Origin: Microbulbifer harenosus
GTDB lineage: Bacteria; Pseudomonadota; Gammaproteobacteria; Pseudomonadales; Cellvibrionaceae
Length of the DNA stretch: 64,000 nt
Direction: 5' to 3'
Assembly (NCBI RefSeq): GCF_005771435.1
Contig: NZ_VANI01000004.1
Coordinates: 124,001 to 188,000, forward strand
The stretch's first letter is position 1. Every line of letters starts with the position of its first letter. The notes under the pieces were generated by a model. It made no database searches and was not told the DNA's origin. It saw nothing but the letters and a program-made list of their open reading frames with translations. Positions 9,192 to 18,404 of this stretch are shown here, in pieces. The translations under genes were made by a program, and so were the position numbers.

Positions 9192-9270
9192 GGTCGGCGG
9201 ACATGCCTGAACGCAGGGGTTACAATTCCCGACCCGCAGAATAATCGCGAAAAAGATCGAGAGAGCATTC

Positions 9271-9837
9271 ATGGCCCGCCGCAATACCCGCCGCCCGCAA
9301 TCTTCCGGCAAACCCGCCTGGGTCTGGTTTGTGCTCGGCAACTTCGTCGGCGGCTTTGCCGTGTTCATCTTTCTGCTGAGCGATCTCAAAACCGAAAAGA
9401 CCAAGGTGACCGGCACCGGCAAATCCGCGCCGCAGGCGCAGGCGCCCGCGGAGGCCAAGCCCAAGTTCGATTTCTACAAACTGCTGGAAGAGAGCGAAGT
9501 AAAGGTCGCACCGCCGAAAAACCAGCAGGTGCGCGTGCGCGAGACCGACAATGGCGCCGGCAACAAGCCAGCGGAAAAGGAAGAAGCGCAGCCGGATCTC
9601 GTGTACATCCTCCAGGCCGCCAGTTTCCGCGACAAGGAAGAAGCCGAGCGCCTGCGTGCGCAACTGATGCTCGCCAACCTCGACGTCAAAGTGGAATCCG
9701 CCACCGACAGCCGCGGCACCTGGCACCGGGTCCTTGTCGGCCCCTATACCAACCGCTCAAAAGTCGCCAAGGCCCGCAGCATCCTCGCCGAGCACCGGCT
9801 GATGCCACTGGTACTGAAGCGCCCGGCACAGGGGTGA
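9271..9837 (+). CDS. SPOR-domain protein, FtsN-like
   Basis: A 188-residue bitopic membrane protein: short cytoplasmic N-terminus rich in Arg, one membrane helix (WVWFVLGNFVGGFAVFIFLL), a Lys/Ala/Pro-rich linker and a C-terminal SPOR domain (YILQAASFRDKEEAERLRAQ through VLVGPYTNRSKVAKA). SPOR domains bind denuded septal peptidoglycan. Both the architecture and the position between priA and hslV match the ftsN locus of enterobacteria, but essential FtsN motifs outside the SPOR domain are not clear, so the symbol is left out. Confidence 0.88.
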   Translation: MARRNTRRPQSSGKPAWVWFVLGNFVGGFAVFIFLLSDLKTEKTKVTGTGKSAPQAQAPAEAKPKFDFYKLLEESEVKVAPPKNQQVRVRETDNGAGNKPAEKEEAQPDLVYILQAASFRDKEEAERLRAQLMLANLDVKVESATDSRGTWHRVLVGPYTNRSKVAKARSILAEHRLMPLVLKRPAQG

Positions 9838-9847
9838 GCGCGAAGGG

Positions 9848-10081
9848 CTAGTCCGTTTCCACCAACCTGCGCGTAATCCGATGCGCCACCGGCGCAATAA
9901 TGGAGATCAGTGGAAACGCAATTACCCACGCCACCAGCCAAGCGTGAAACCAGCGGGTCAGGAAGCCCTCGGTAATCCCAGTGTTCATTACCGTAATCAC
10001 CCCGGACATCAGTGCCGACATAAACAGCGACATGAACAACGCGAAAACCAGGGTGTAGTAACGGCGTTTCAAACGGGCCAC
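9848..10081 (-). CDS. DUF2798 family small membrane protein
   Basis: A 77-residue protein with two membrane helices (VFALFMSLFMSALMSG and WLVAWVIAFPLISII) and the FHAWLVAW motif that marks the DUF2798 family. It starts with GTG at 10081 behind a GGGAGG site. It is the only minus-strand gene in the priA-hslVU run and faces the SPOR gene. The function of the family is unknown to me. Confidence 0.8.
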   Translation of the reverse strand: MARLKRRYYTLVFALFMSLFMSALMSGVITVMNTGITEGFLTRWFHAWLVAWVIAFPLISIIAPVAHRITRRLVETD

Positions 10082-10198
10082 AGGCGAACCTCCCAGTACC
10101 TCAGAAGATGGCGGATTATAGGCGCCTCACACAAAAGTTGAAATTCGCCCCCCTCGACCACATTTAGAGCTTCTGACCCAGCAAACACAGAGGCACCA

Positions 10199-10738
10199 GT
10201 GGAACAGTATCGCGGCACAACCATTCTCTCCGTGCGCCGGAACGGCAAAGTCGTCATTGGCGGTGACGGCCAGGTCTCCATGGGCAACACCATCATGAAA
10301 GGCAACGCCCGCAAAGTGCGCCGCCTCTACAATGACAAAGTCATCGCCGGATTCGCCGGCGGCACCGCCGACGCCTTCACCCTGTTCGAGCGCTTCGAAG
10401 CCAAACTCCAGGCCCACAACGGCCAGCTCACCCGCGCCGCCGTCGAACTCGCCAAAGACTGGCGCACCGACCGCGCCCTGCGCAGGCTGGAAGCTCTGCT
10501 CGCCGTCGCCGACGAAACCGCCAGCCTGATCGTCACCGGCAACGGTGATGTGATCCAGCCGGAAGACGATCTGATTGCCATCGGCTCCGGCGGGCCATTT
10601 GCGCAATCCGCCGCACGCGCGCTGCTGGACAACACTGATATGGATGCGCGCAGCATCGTCGAGCAGGGTTTGAAGATCGCCGGTGATATCTGTGTGTACA
10701 CCAACCAGAATCACACGATTGAAGAATTGAATTACTGA
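10199..10738 (+). CDS. hslV: ATP-dependent protease subunit HslV (ClpQ)
   Basis: A 179-residue peptidase of the two-tier HslVU protease. The proteasome-like fold is clear from [22 protein letters not shown] and [11 protein letters not shown] six-residue leader (MEQYRG) precedes the catalytic Thr in TTILSVRR, so this form must be cut to expose the N-terminal Thr, whereas E. coli HslV loses only Met. The start is GTG with an AGAGG site 5 nt upstream. Partner hslU follows after 261 bases that hold repeat D. Confidence 0.96.
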   Translation: MEQYRGTTILSVRRNGKVVIGGDGQVSMGNTIMKGNARKVRRLYNDKVIAGFAGGTADAFTLFERFEAKLQAHNGQLTRAAVELAKDWRTDRALRRLEALLAVADETASLIVTGNGDVIQPEDDLIAIGSGGPFAQSAARALLDNTDMDARSIVEQGLKIAGDICVYTNQNHTIEELNY

Positions 10739-10783
10739 CAACTGAAATTGCTGACGAAGTAATCCGCCACGAATCGAAGGGCG

Positions 10784-10895
10784 GGCGCCGGGGAACAGGT
10801 TTCAGGACTGTCGCAAACAGGGACGTTTGCGACAGAGCGTACAGGGATGTATTCACCGCGGTCCTGAAACCTGTTCCCCGGTGACCGGCCGCCAC
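10784..10895 (+). repeat. Structured intergenic repeat, family 1, copy D
   Basis: Lies between hslV and hslU. The outer stem 10788-10808 with 10861-10881 is 21 bp and perfect. An inner 10-bp hairpin (10809-10818 with 10825-10834) has the loop AGGGAC. The second motif, GTACAGGGATGT at 10839-10850, matches the CsrA SELEX consensus RUACARGGAUGU at every position and is followed by the family's TTCACCGCG. The conserved strand is the coding strand. The ends (GGCGCC and GCCGCCAC) match copies A and C. Confidence 0.85.
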
Positions 10896-10937
10896 CGCGC
10901 CAGCTTAGAACAAGCGGTGCCAGAAAAAATACCGAAT

Positions 10938-10963
10938 GTTCGCCTGCAGGCAGGCTCCTACAG
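10938..10963 (-). repeat. Single REP-like arm
   Basis: The reverse orientation of the GTAGGAGCCTGC unit, 43 bases past repeat D and 37 bases before hslU. It is palindromic around the GCCTGCAGGC centre. Confidence 0.7.
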
Positions 10964-10999
10964 AGTGAGCCGTGTGGGCTTGAAAATACGAGTTTTGTT

Positions 11000-12313
11000 A
11001 TGTCCATGACCCCCAGAGAAATCGTCCACGAACTCGACCGCCACATTGTCGGCCAGCACGACGCCAAGCGCGCCGTCGCCATCGCGCTCAGAAACCGCTG
11101 GCGCCGCATGCAGGTCAACGAAGAACTGCGCGCGGAAATCACCCCGAAAAACATCCTCATGATCGGGCCCACCGGCGTCGGCAAAACCGAAATCGCCCGT
11201 CGCCTCGCCAAACTCGCCGGCGCACCCTTTATCAAAGTCGAAGCCACCAAATTCACCGAAGTCGGCTACGTCGGCCGCGATGTCGAATCCATCGTGCGCG
11301 ACCTCGTCGAAATGGCCGTGAAACTCGAACGCGAGCGCGCCATGGAATCCGTCAAACAGCGTGCCATGGACGCCGCCGAAGAGCGCGTACTCGACGCCCT
11401 GCTGCCCCCCGCACGCAACACCGAACCCGGTGACAGAGACTCCGGCACCCGCCAGGTGTTCCGCAAAAAACTGCGCGAAGGCGAACTCAACGACAAGGAA
11501 ATCGAAATCGACGTCTCCGCCGCTCCCGTCGGTGTCGAAATCATGGCGCCCCCCGGCATGGAAGAAATGACCAACCAGCTGCAGGGCATGTTCTCCAACA
11601 TGTCCAAAGGCAAAACCCAGAAGCGCAAGCTCACCGTCAAAAAAGCCCTCAAACAGCTCACCGACGACGAAGCCGCGAAAATGATCAACGACGAAGAGAT
11701 CAAGACCCGCGCCATCCAGTCCGCCGAGCAGAACGGCATCGTGTTTATCGACGAGATCGACAAGGTCGCCAAACGCCAGGGCAACAGCGGAGCCGACGTC
11801 TCCCGCGAAGGTGTACAGCGCGACCTGCTGCCGCTGATCGAAGGCTGCACCGTCACCACCAAATACGGCATGTTGAAGACCGACCACATCCTCTTCATCG
11901 CCTCCGGCGCCTTCCACCTGGCCAAGCCGTCCGACCTGATTCCGGAACTGCAAGGGCGCCTGCCGATTCGCGTGGAACTGAGCTCGCTCACTTCCCAGGA
12001 TTTCCAGCGCATCCTCACCGAGCCGAGTGCCTCGCTCACCGAACAACAGAAAGCACTGCTGGCCACCGAGGGTGTCGACCTGAGTTTCACCGAAGACGGC
12101 ATCCGCCGCATTGCGGAAGTGGCGTACGACGTGAACGAATCCACCGAAAATATCGGCGCGCGCCGCCTGCATACCGTGCTGGAGCGACTGCTGGAAGAAA
12201 TTTCCTTCGCCGGCGGTGACGGCGATACCAGCGTGACCATCGATGCGGCCTATGTGGACAAGCATCTGGGTGAATTGAGTAAAGACGAAGACCTCTCACG
12301 CTTTATTCTCTGA
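11000..12313 (+). CDS. hslU: ATP-dependent protease ATPase subunit HslU (ClpY)
   Basis: A 437-residue AAA+ unfoldase that feeds substrates to HslV. It begins [19 protein letters not shown], has Walker A GPTGVGKT near residue 58, the pore loop GYVGRD, an acidic variable I domain, Walker B FIDEID near residue 250 and the C-terminal tail ending SRFIL, which docks into HslV. Length matches the family. The separation from hslV by repeat D and a REP arm is unusual, since the two are normally almost adjacent. Confidence 0.97.
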   Translation: MSMTPREIVHELDRHIVGQHDAKRAVAIALRNRWRRMQVNEELRAEITPKNILMIGPTGVGKTEIARRLAKLAGAPFIKVEATKFTEVGYVGRDVESIVRDLVEMAVKLERERAMESVKQRAMDAAEERVLDALLPPARNTEPGDRDSGTRQVFRKKLREGELNDKEIEIDVSAAPVGVEIMAPPGMEEMTNQLQGMFSNMSKGKTQKRKLTVKKALKQLTDDEAAKMINDEEIKTRAIQSAEQNGIVFIDEIDKVAKRQGNSGADVSREGVQRDLLPLIEGCTVTTKYGMLKTDHILFIASGAFHLAKPSDLIPELQGRLPIRVELSSLTSQDFQRILTEPSASLTEQQKALLATEGVDLSFTEDGIRRIAEVAYDVNESTENIGARRLHTVLERLLEEISFAGGDGDTSVTIDAAYVDKHLGELSKDEDLSRFIL

Positions 12314-12326
12314 TCGCGCTTCACCC

Positions 12327-12396
12327 TGTAGGAGCCTGCCTTGCAGGCGAATCGTTCGAAGCTCCGGACCGTTCGCCTGCAAGGCAGGCTCCTACA
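12327..12396. repeat. Perfect 25-bp inverted repeat of REP-like units
   Basis: Two head-to-head copies of the GTAGGAGCCTGC unit (12327-12351 and 12372-12396) are exactly complementary over 25 bases, with a 20-base spacer. Placed right after hslU, it could act as a transcription or decay barrier. There is no T-run, so it is not an obvious intrinsic terminator. Confidence 0.85.
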
Positions 12397-12420
12397 AGGC
12401 CACTCACCCCGGAATTTTTC

Positions 12421-12798
12421 ATGCAGCCGCCGAAAAAAATTCGCCTCGACCAGGCCGATAAAAAACTGATTCTTGAATATCCGGACGGAGCGTTTGTACT
12501 CCCGGCCGAATATCTCCGCGTCTATTCCCCCAGCGCCGAGGTGCGAGGCCACGGCATCGGTGAAGGCACACTGGTCAGCGGGAAAATGCATGTGGGTATC
12601 GACAGGGTCGCCTCCGCCGGTCGCTACGCCCTGCAGATTTTTTTCGACGACGGCCACGACAGCGGCATCTACACCTGGGCCTATCTGCGCGAATTGTGCG
12701 AGACACAGCCGGAAAAATGGCAGGCCTATCTCGAGTGCCTGCAGCGCGAAGGCAAGGGCCGCGACCCGGATGAAAGCCCGGTGAAATTCATCGGCTGA
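12421..12798 (+). CDS. DUF971 (gamma-butyrobetaine hydroxylase-like N-terminal) protein
   Basis: A 125-residue small soluble protein. The segment PADKKLILEYPDGAFVLPAEYLRVYSPSAE-like order (here with IRLDQADKKL, then LPAEYLRVYSPSAEVRGHG) and DDGHDSGIYTWAYLREL are diagnostic of the DUF971 fold found at the N-terminus of gamma-butyrobetaine hydroxylases and as a stand-alone protein. It commonly follows hslVU in Pseudomonas-like genomes. The exact role is unknown; related proteins have been linked to iron-sulfur cluster metabolism. Confidence 0.88.
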   Translation: MQPPKKIRLDQADKKLILEYPDGAFVLPAEYLRVYSPSAEVRGHGIGEGTLVSGKMHVGIDRVASAGRYALQIFFDDGHDSGIYTWAYLRELCETQPEKWQAYLECLQREGKGRDPDESPVKFIG

Positions 12799-12861
12799 AC
12801 GGCAAATCTCTCACCGCCGTGGATTGTGACCCGAATCCCGATTCACGAAATCTTCATCCAC

Positions 12862-12900
12862 CCGTCACACAGGCAGGTCCACCTGTCACTTCGCTGTCAC
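12862..12900 (+). promoter_or_regulatory. Pho box (PhoB binding site)
   Basis: CTGTCACTTCGCTGTCAC at 12883-12900 is two identical CTGTCAC heptamers spaced 4 nt, the 11-bp period of a Pho box. A third, imperfect unit (CCGTCAC) lies 21 bases upstream at 12862. The gene 55 bases downstream is a PhoX-like phosphatase, which fits control by phosphate starvation. Confidence 0.75.
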
Positions 12901-12954
12901 CTCCGGCCGTTTAAATCCCTGCGCAAAATAATTTTGAGCTTGGGGGCTTGAACG

Positions 12955-14802
12955 ATGATTCCATTTACCAAAACACCGCTAGCGCTGAAGCTGGGTGTGA
13001 TTCTTGCCGCGTTTGCACTGCTGCCCGCATGCAGCGACGATAACGACCGCAACGACCCACCGGTGGTCACCCCGGACCCGGGTCCCGGCGATGGCGGCGG
13101 TGAAACACCGGAGCGCACCCTGAGCTTCACCGGCGTCGCCGCACCGGCCAGCGATATGGAAAAACGCCAGATCCTGGCGTCGCCGAAAGTCGCCGTAAAC
13201 GGTGAGGAATACGACATCGGCTTCCACACCCTGCTGCGCTCCGGAGACTCGGTCAACAGCACCGTGGTGTTCGGCCAGCTGGTGGATGCCGCCGGCCAGC
13301 CGCTGTACGACGAAGACGGCCTGCTCAAGATCACCGACGCCAACGAGCACACCTCTCTGCTGCCGATCGGCGACCGCCTGTTCTCCGTGTCGCAGATGGA
13401 AACCCGCCCCGGCGCCATGTTCCTGATGGAGCTGGACCAGAATCCGGAGACCGGCGAGCTCAGCACCAAAGACCTGTGGCAGGTCGACCAGTCCGGTGTG
13501 GATGGTGGCTGGGTGCACTGCGCCGCCTCTGTCACTCCGTGGAACGCGCACCTCGCGTCCGAAGAATACGAGCCGGACGCGCGCACCCTGCCCACCGGTG
13601 TCGAAGCGGCAGCCGACGGCTACTCCGCGGGCATGCTGGATTACTACGCCGACGACAGCCAGTGGAACCCCTACTTTTACGGCTGGAATATCGAGATCAA
13701 TGTGAACGCGGAGGGCGACGTCGCACCCACCACCGATCTCGTCAAACACTACGCCATGGGCCGCCTCGCGTTCGAGCTGTCTTACGTGATGCCCGACAGC
13801 AAGACCGTGTATATGACCGACGACGGCACCAACGTAGGTCTGTACATGTTTATCGCGGATACCGCCGGCGATCTGAGCGCGGGCACCGTCTATGCGGCCA
13901 AGTGGAACCAGACTTCCGCGGAAGGTCTCGGCGCTGCCGACCTGGAGTGGGTATCTCTCGGCCATGCCAGCAACGATGAAATCAGCGCAGCGGTGCACGG
14001 CAGCGAAGGTGTGCCCGCGGTCACGTTCAACGATATCTTCGACGTGGATGCGGAAGGCTGTGTGGCAACCGCCACCAACGGCAACGAGGAGTGCCTGAGC
14101 CTGAAGCCGGGCATGGAGAAAATCGCCTCGCGGCTGGAAACCCGCCGCTACGCGGCGCTGATGGGCGCGACCACCGAATTCCGCAAGGAAGAGGGTGTCA
14201 CCTTCGACCCGGATGGCAGCAAACTGTATGTGGCCATGAGTGAAGTGGGCAAAGGCATGACCGACGGTGTCGGCCATGTACAGATCGCCGAAGCGAATGC
14301 CTGCGGCGCCGTATACCAGCTGGACGTGGCCGCGGACAGCGATATCGGCTCAGACTATGTGGCGGGCAACATGTACGGCCTGATTGGCGGTATTCCTGCC
14401 GAATACCCGGCAGACAGCCCCTTCGCCAGCTACAGATGCGACGCGGACGCCATCGCCAACCCGGACAACGTCACCTTCATCACCGGCTACAACACGCTGA
14501 TCATCGGTGAAGACACCGGCTCCGGTCACCAGAACGACGTGATTTGGTCGCTGAACCTGGATGACGTCGATGCCGCCGATTCCACCGCCGGTCTCACCCG
14601 CATCCAGACCACCCCCTACGGTTCCGAGACCACCTCGCCCTACTGGTACCCGAACATCAATGGCTTCGGTTATCTGATGAGCGTGATCCAGCACCCCTAC
14701 GGTGAATCCGATGACGACAAACTGGCCCCGGGTTCGCTTGAACACCGTGCGTACACCGGATACGTCGGCCCCTTCCCGGCCATGGATGTGACGGCCGAGT
14801 AA
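12955..14802 (+). CDS. PhoX-like (DUF839) phosphatase-family lipoprotein
   Basis: A 615-residue exported protein. The N-terminus is a lipoprotein signal with the lipobox LLPAC (Cys at about residue 24), then a Gly/Pro/Asp-rich spacer. The body shows DUF839/PhoX features: WVHCAASVTPWNAHLASEEYE (the Cys and Glu region near the active site of PhoX), PDSKTVYMTDDG and GVTFDPDGSKLYVAMSE. Classical PhoX enzymes use Ca and Fe and are usually exported by Tat; here a lipoprotein signal is used, so it is probably membrane-anchored. The upstream Pho box supports a phosphate role. Substrate is not known. Confidence 0.85.
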   Translation: MIPFTKTPLALKLGVILAAFALLPACSDDNDRNDPPVVTPDPGPGDGGGETPERTLSFTGVAAPASDMEKRQILASPKVAVNGEEYDIGFHTLLRSGDSVNSTVVFGQLVDAAGQPLYDEDGLLKITDANEHTSLLPIGDRLFSVSQMETRPGAMFLMELDQNPETGELSTKDLWQVDQSGVDGGWVHCAASVTPWNAHLASEEYEPDARTLPTGVEAAADGYSAGMLDYYADDSQWNPYFYGWNIEINVNAEGDVAPTTDLVKHYAMGRLAFELSYVMPDSKTVYMTDDGTNVGLYMFIADTAGDLSAGTVYAAKWNQTSAEGLGAADLEWVSLGHASNDEISAAVHGSEGVPAVTFNDIFDVDAEGCVATATNGNEECLSLKPGMEKIASRLETRRYAALMGATTEFRKEEGVTFDPDGSKLYVAMSEVGKGMTDGVGHVQIAEANACGAVYQLDVAADSDIGSDYVAGNMYGLIGGIPAEYPADSPFASYRCDADAIANPDNVTFITGYNTLIIGEDTGSGHQNDVIWSLNLDDVDAADSTAGLTRIQTTPYGSETTSPYWYPNINGFGYLMSVIQHPYGESDDDKLAPGSLEHRAYTGYVGPFPAMDVTAE

Positions 14803-14828
14803 TCGCACACCTCCGCAAACTTTCTGCT

Positions 14829-14888
14829 CGTCACCCCCGCGCAGGCGGGGGGCCAGTCAACTGGATTCCCGCCTGCGCGGGAATGACG
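14829..14888. repeat. Intergenic inverted repeat (TTCCCGCCTGCGCGGGAA type)
   Basis: A 60-base imperfect palindrome between the PhoX-like gene and the cytochrome gene: two inverted GTCAYYCCCGCGCAGGCGG-type halves joined by CCAGTCAACTGGATTC. This kind of repeat occurs widely in proteobacterial genomes. It may separate the two genes' transcripts. Confidence 0.8.
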
Positions 14889-14912
14889 GCATGCAAACGT
14901 CGAGTGAACTCC

Positions 14913-16568
14913 ATGCACACCATTTTTCCGGCAATCTTCGCCGCTTTGCTGAGCGGCAACGCCCTGTCCGCTGACACGGATAACCTCGGCCGCCTCTACC
15001 TGTCTAACCCCGCCGCCGTCACACCGCCGCAGTGTTACACCAAAACCGAAAACACCAGCGGGCCTGCCAGCAATCCCTGCTATGTGTGCCACACCAGCAG
15101 CCAGGCCCCGAACTTTACCAACGACCTGGATCTGCAACTGGCGTACGACTTCGCCGAACCGGCGCGGGAAAACCGCTGGCACAATCTGTTCAGGGACCGC
15201 GGTGACTATCTGGCGTCCGTGAGTGACAAGGCCATTCTCGACTATGTGCGCGAGGACAATTACCGCGCAGCGGACGGCCGCATTCCCCTCGCGCAGACAC
15301 TTACACAAAAACTGCCGGCCCACTGGGATGGCAACCAGAACGGCACCTGGGACGGCTATATCCCGGATGTGGGTTTTAATTTCGACCGCGAGGGTTTCGA
15401 CCGCAACGACGAGGGCAAATACACCGGCTGGCGCGCCCTGGCCTACACCCCGTTTCCCGGTACTTTTTTTCCCACCAATGGCTCCACCGACGATGTGATG
15501 ATTCGTCTGCCCGCCATCTATCGCAACGACGAAAATGGTAATTACAACAGTGTCGTGTATCGGGTAAATCTCGCTGTGGTCGAAGCGCTGATCAAGCGCG
15601 CGGATGTGGCCATCGAAGCGGTGGATGAGAATCTTCTCAAGGTGGACCTCGACAAGAGCGGCGATCTCACCACGGCGACAAAAGTTGCCTACGACTGGGC
15701 ACCGCTGGAGCAGCGCTTCATGTCCTACGTGGGCGCGGCTCGCCTTGCCCAGCAAAAAGGAGAGGCGCCGCTGTCCGCCGGTTCCTACCCGCTGGGCACC
15801 GAATTCCTGCACAGCGTGCGCTACCTGGATGTGGATACCAATGGCCAGGTGCACATGGCAGCGCGCATGAAAGAGCTGCGATACGCGCGCAAGGTGCGCT
15901 GGGTGAATTATTTCCAGCATCGTGAACTCGCCGCCGATGAACTCAAGGAGGCGCACGATTTTCCCGACCGCATTGAACCGGTGGTGGGGGATATCGAGCG
16001 CGGCGTCAGCAACCGCCGCGGCTGGCGCTACAGCGGTTTTATCGAGGATGCCCACGGCGATCTGCGCCCGCAGTCGTACGAGGAACTCGCCACCTGTGCC
16101 GGCTGTCACGGCGCTATCGGGGCGAATATCGACGGCGGTTTTGCCATGACCCGCAAACTGGATGCGGCCGACAGCTTCCAGCGCGGCTGGTACCACTGGT
16201 CCCAGAAACCGCTCGCCGGCATCCCGGAACCGCGGCGGCAGGACGGCCGCGGAGAGTACGCGGTGTACCTGCAGCAGGTGGGCAACGCCGACGAGTACCG
16301 CTCGAATGAGGAGGTGCGCGCGCGCTTCTTCGCTGCCGACGGCAGCCTGAAAACCGCCATGCTCGAGCGCCTGGCCGCCGACATCAATACCCTGATCATG
16401 CCCTCCCCGCGCCGCGCGCTGGATCTGAACAAGGCCTACCGCGCTATCGTCGAGGAGCAGAGTTATCGCGAAGGCCGCGACGCGGTGCTGGCCCCGCGGG
16501 AAAATCTGTTGAGAGAGGTAAGTGAGGGTCAGGAAACCGGAGTGGAACAGGTTCTCAGCTACCGCTGA
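14913..16568 (+). CDS. Secreted two-haem c-type cytochrome-like protein
   Basis: A 551-residue protein with a signal peptide (MHTIFPAIFAALLSGNALSA). Two CxxCH haem-binding motifs are seen: CYVCH near residue 57 and CAGCH near residue 397. The long stretch between them has no family I can name and contains several acidic DxNxxG-like segments. ATG 14913 was chosen because it puts the signal peptide at the start; the frame begins ten codons earlier inside the repeat. It lies between a PhoX-like lipoprotein and phoA on the same strand. A haem protein in a phosphate block is unexpected; its electron partner is unknown. Confidence 0.75.
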   Translation: MHTIFPAIFAALLSGNALSADTDNLGRLYLSNPAAVTPPQCYTKTENTSGPASNPCYVCHTSSQAPNFTNDLDLQLAYDFAEPARENRWHNLFRDRGDYLASVSDKAILDYVREDNYRAADGRIPLAQTLTQKLPAHWDGNQNGTWDGYIPDVGFNFDREGFDRNDEGKYTGWRALAYTPFPGTFFPTNGSTDDVMIRLPAIYRNDENGNYNSVVYRVNLAVVEALIKRADVAIEAVDENLLKVDLDKSGDLTTATKVAYDWAPLEQRFMSYVGAARLAQQKGEAPLSAGSYPLGTEFLHSVRYLDVDTNGQVHMAARMKELRYARKVRWVNYFQHRELAADELKEAHDFPDRIEPVVGDIERGVSNRRGWRYSGFIEDAHGDLRPQSYEELATCAGCHGAIGANIDGGFAMTRKLDAADSFQRGWYHWSQKPLAGIPEPRRQDGRGEYAVYLQQVGNADEYRSNEEVRARFFAADGSLKTAMLERLAADINTLIMPSPRRALDLNKAYRAIVEEQSYREGRDAVLAPRENLLREVSEGQETGVEQVLSYR

Positions 16569-16585
16569 TATTCTTCGTTTCGCAC

Positions 16586-16743
16586 CTTGTAGGACCCTGC
16601 TTGCAGGGCCAACTTGAGCGTATAGCGAGCACTGCTCGCTGCTCAGGTTGGCGCCAGGCCAAGGATGGCCTGGCCGGACTCTGCTCCATGGATGGCTGCT
16701 TGATATGAACCTTCCAATTCGCCTGCAAGCAGGCTCCTACAAG
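16586..16743 (+). repeat. Structured intergenic repeat, family 2, copy E
   Basis: A 158-base element framed by inverted GTAGGAGCCTGCTTGC units. Inside are a hairpin joining CAACTTGAGC and GCTCAGGTTG, then a perfect 8-bp stem (16653-16660 with 16667-16674) with hexaloop AAGGAT, then GGACTCTGCTCCATGGATGG, where CC and GG flank a second loop ATGGAT. The same order occurs in copy F on the other strand. It lies between the cytochrome gene and phoA, 109 nt before the phoA start. Confidence 0.85.
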
Positions 16744-16851
16744 GCGCGCACAACGAGGAATTCAGTTATCGAAGGACTCGCCACCATTCTGTAACATGCT
16801 CCCAGTCTAATTGGCGTCTTTTCTTTCGTCTGTTTGCCCGGGGGTAATTCA

Positions 16852-18396
16852 ATGATCCGTAAATCCATCGCCGCAGCACTCGCCTGTGCACTTTCTACAG
16901 CGACCCTTGCGGCCGAAAAGCTGCCGGAAAGCCAGCGCGACAGCCATTGGTTCAATGAAGCCCAGGCCAGCTTGCAGCAGGCGGCCGAGGTGGAGATCAA
17001 CAACAAGCGCGGCGCGGCGAAAAACGTCATTTTGTTTGTGGGCGATGGTATGGGCATCTCCACCGTCACCGCCGCGCGTATTCTCGCGGGCCAGCAGCAG
17101 GGCCTCGACGGCGAGGAATACCAGCTGAGCTTCGAAAAAATGCCGTTCGCCGGCCTGATCAAAACCTACAACACCAACCAGCAGACCCCGGACTCCGCCG
17201 GCACCGCCACCGCGATGGTCACCGGGGTAAAAACCAAGGCGGGGTTCATCGGCGTGGGTGAAAGCGTCGCCCGCGGCGACTGCAAGGCGAGCCTCGAACA
17301 CCCGCTCACCACCGCGCTGGAACTGGCGGAAACCCGTGGCAAGGGCACTGGCATTATCAGCACCGCGCGCATCACTCACGCCACACCCGCATCCACCTAC
17401 GCCAAGGTACCGGAGCGCGATTGGGAATACTCCGCGCCCGCAGGCTGCCGCGATATCGCCGCGCAGCTGGTGGAAATGAACGTGGGTGACGGCATCGACG
17501 TGATCATGGGCGGCGGCCGCCGCGGCTTCCTGCCGACCAGTGTGACCGATCTGGAAGGGGCTGCCGGCAAGCGCGAAGACGGCCGCAATCTGGTGAGCGA
17601 ATGGCAGAAGCGCTACGGCGAAAACGCGGTGTATATCGAAGACAAGTCCGGCTTCGACAAGGTGAATATCAAATCCACCGACAAACTGCTCGGTCTGTTC
17701 CAGCCCTCGCACATGCGCTATGAAGCCGACCGCGACAACGACAAGGCCGGTGAACCGTCGCTCAGTGAGATGACCGCGAAAGGTATCGAATTGCTGAAGC
17801 GGGGCAAGGAAGGCTATTTCCTGCTGGTGGAGGGCGGCCGCATCGACCACGGCCACCATGCGGGCAATGCCTATAACGCGCTGCACGATGCGGTGGAATT
17901 CGCCAAAGCGGTGCAGGTGGCCATGGACAACACCGATGCCAAGGACACCCTGATCATCGTCACCGCCGACCACAGCCATACCTTCACCATCGCCGGCTAC
18001 CCTACCCGCGGCAACCCGATTCTCGGCAAAGTGATTGGCAACGACGAGCGCGGCGAGCCCAGGAAAACCCCGGATCTCGCCAGCGACGGCAAGCCCTACA
18101 CCACCGTCGGCTACGCCAACGGGCAGGGGTTTGCGGATCTGGGCAGGGAAACCGATTCCGACAACCGCCGCGATACCCACACCCATCCCGGGCGCGCCGA
18201 TATCAGCGAGGTCAACACCCGGAACCCGGGATTTTTCCAGGAGGCGCTGGTGCCCACCTCGGGTGAAACCCACGGTGGTGAAGACGTGGGCATCTGGGCG
18301 CGCGGCCCGGGCTCACAGCTGTTGTCCGGCACACACGAGCAGAACTACATCTTTCACGTGATGGCCCACGCCGGCGGTTTGCTCGAGCGCAAATAA
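16852..18396 (+). CDS. phoA: Alkaline phosphatase (PhoA family)
   Basis: A 514-residue periplasmic phosphomonoesterase. A signal peptide (MIRKSIAAALACALSTATLAA) is followed by the metal-binding VGDGMG motif, the nucleophile Ser115 in PDSAGTATAM, GGRIDHGHHAGN and TADHSH, all ligands for the two zinc ions and magnesium. ATG 16852 has a GGGGG site and gives a normal signal. It is the third exported phosphate-related gene in a row. The upstream region is occupied by repeat E and shows no convincing Pho box. Confidence 0.95.
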   Translation: MIRKSIAAALACALSTATLAAEKLPESQRDSHWFNEAQASLQQAAEVEINNKRGAAKNVILFVGDGMGISTVTAARILAGQQQGLDGEEYQLSFEKMPFAGLIKTYNTNQQTPDSAGTATAMVTGVKTKAGFIGVGESVARGDCKASLEHPLTTALELAETRGKGTGIISTARITHATPASTYAKVPERDWEYSAPAGCRDIAAQLVEMNVGDGIDVIMGGGRRGFLPTSVTDLEGAAGKREDGRNLVSEWQKRYGENAVYIEDKSGFDKVNIKSTDKLLGLFQPSHMRYEADRDNDKAGEPSLSEMTAKGIELLKRGKEGYFLLVEGGRIDHGHHAGNAYNALHDAVEFAKAVQVAMDNTDAKDTLIIVTADHSHTFTIAGYPTRGNPILGKVIGNDERGEPRKTPDLASDGKPYTTVGYANGQGFADLGRETDSDNRRDTHTHPGRADISEVNTRNPGFFQEALVPTSGETHGGEDVGIWARGPGSQLLSGTHEQNYIFHVMAHAGGLLERK

Positions 18397-18404
18397 CCCG
18401 TCTT

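Noticed and set aside
16786-16812. Possible Pho box before phoA (CTGTAACATGC region)
   Set aside because: Only one poor CTGTNA unit, without the 11-bp repeat seen at 12883.
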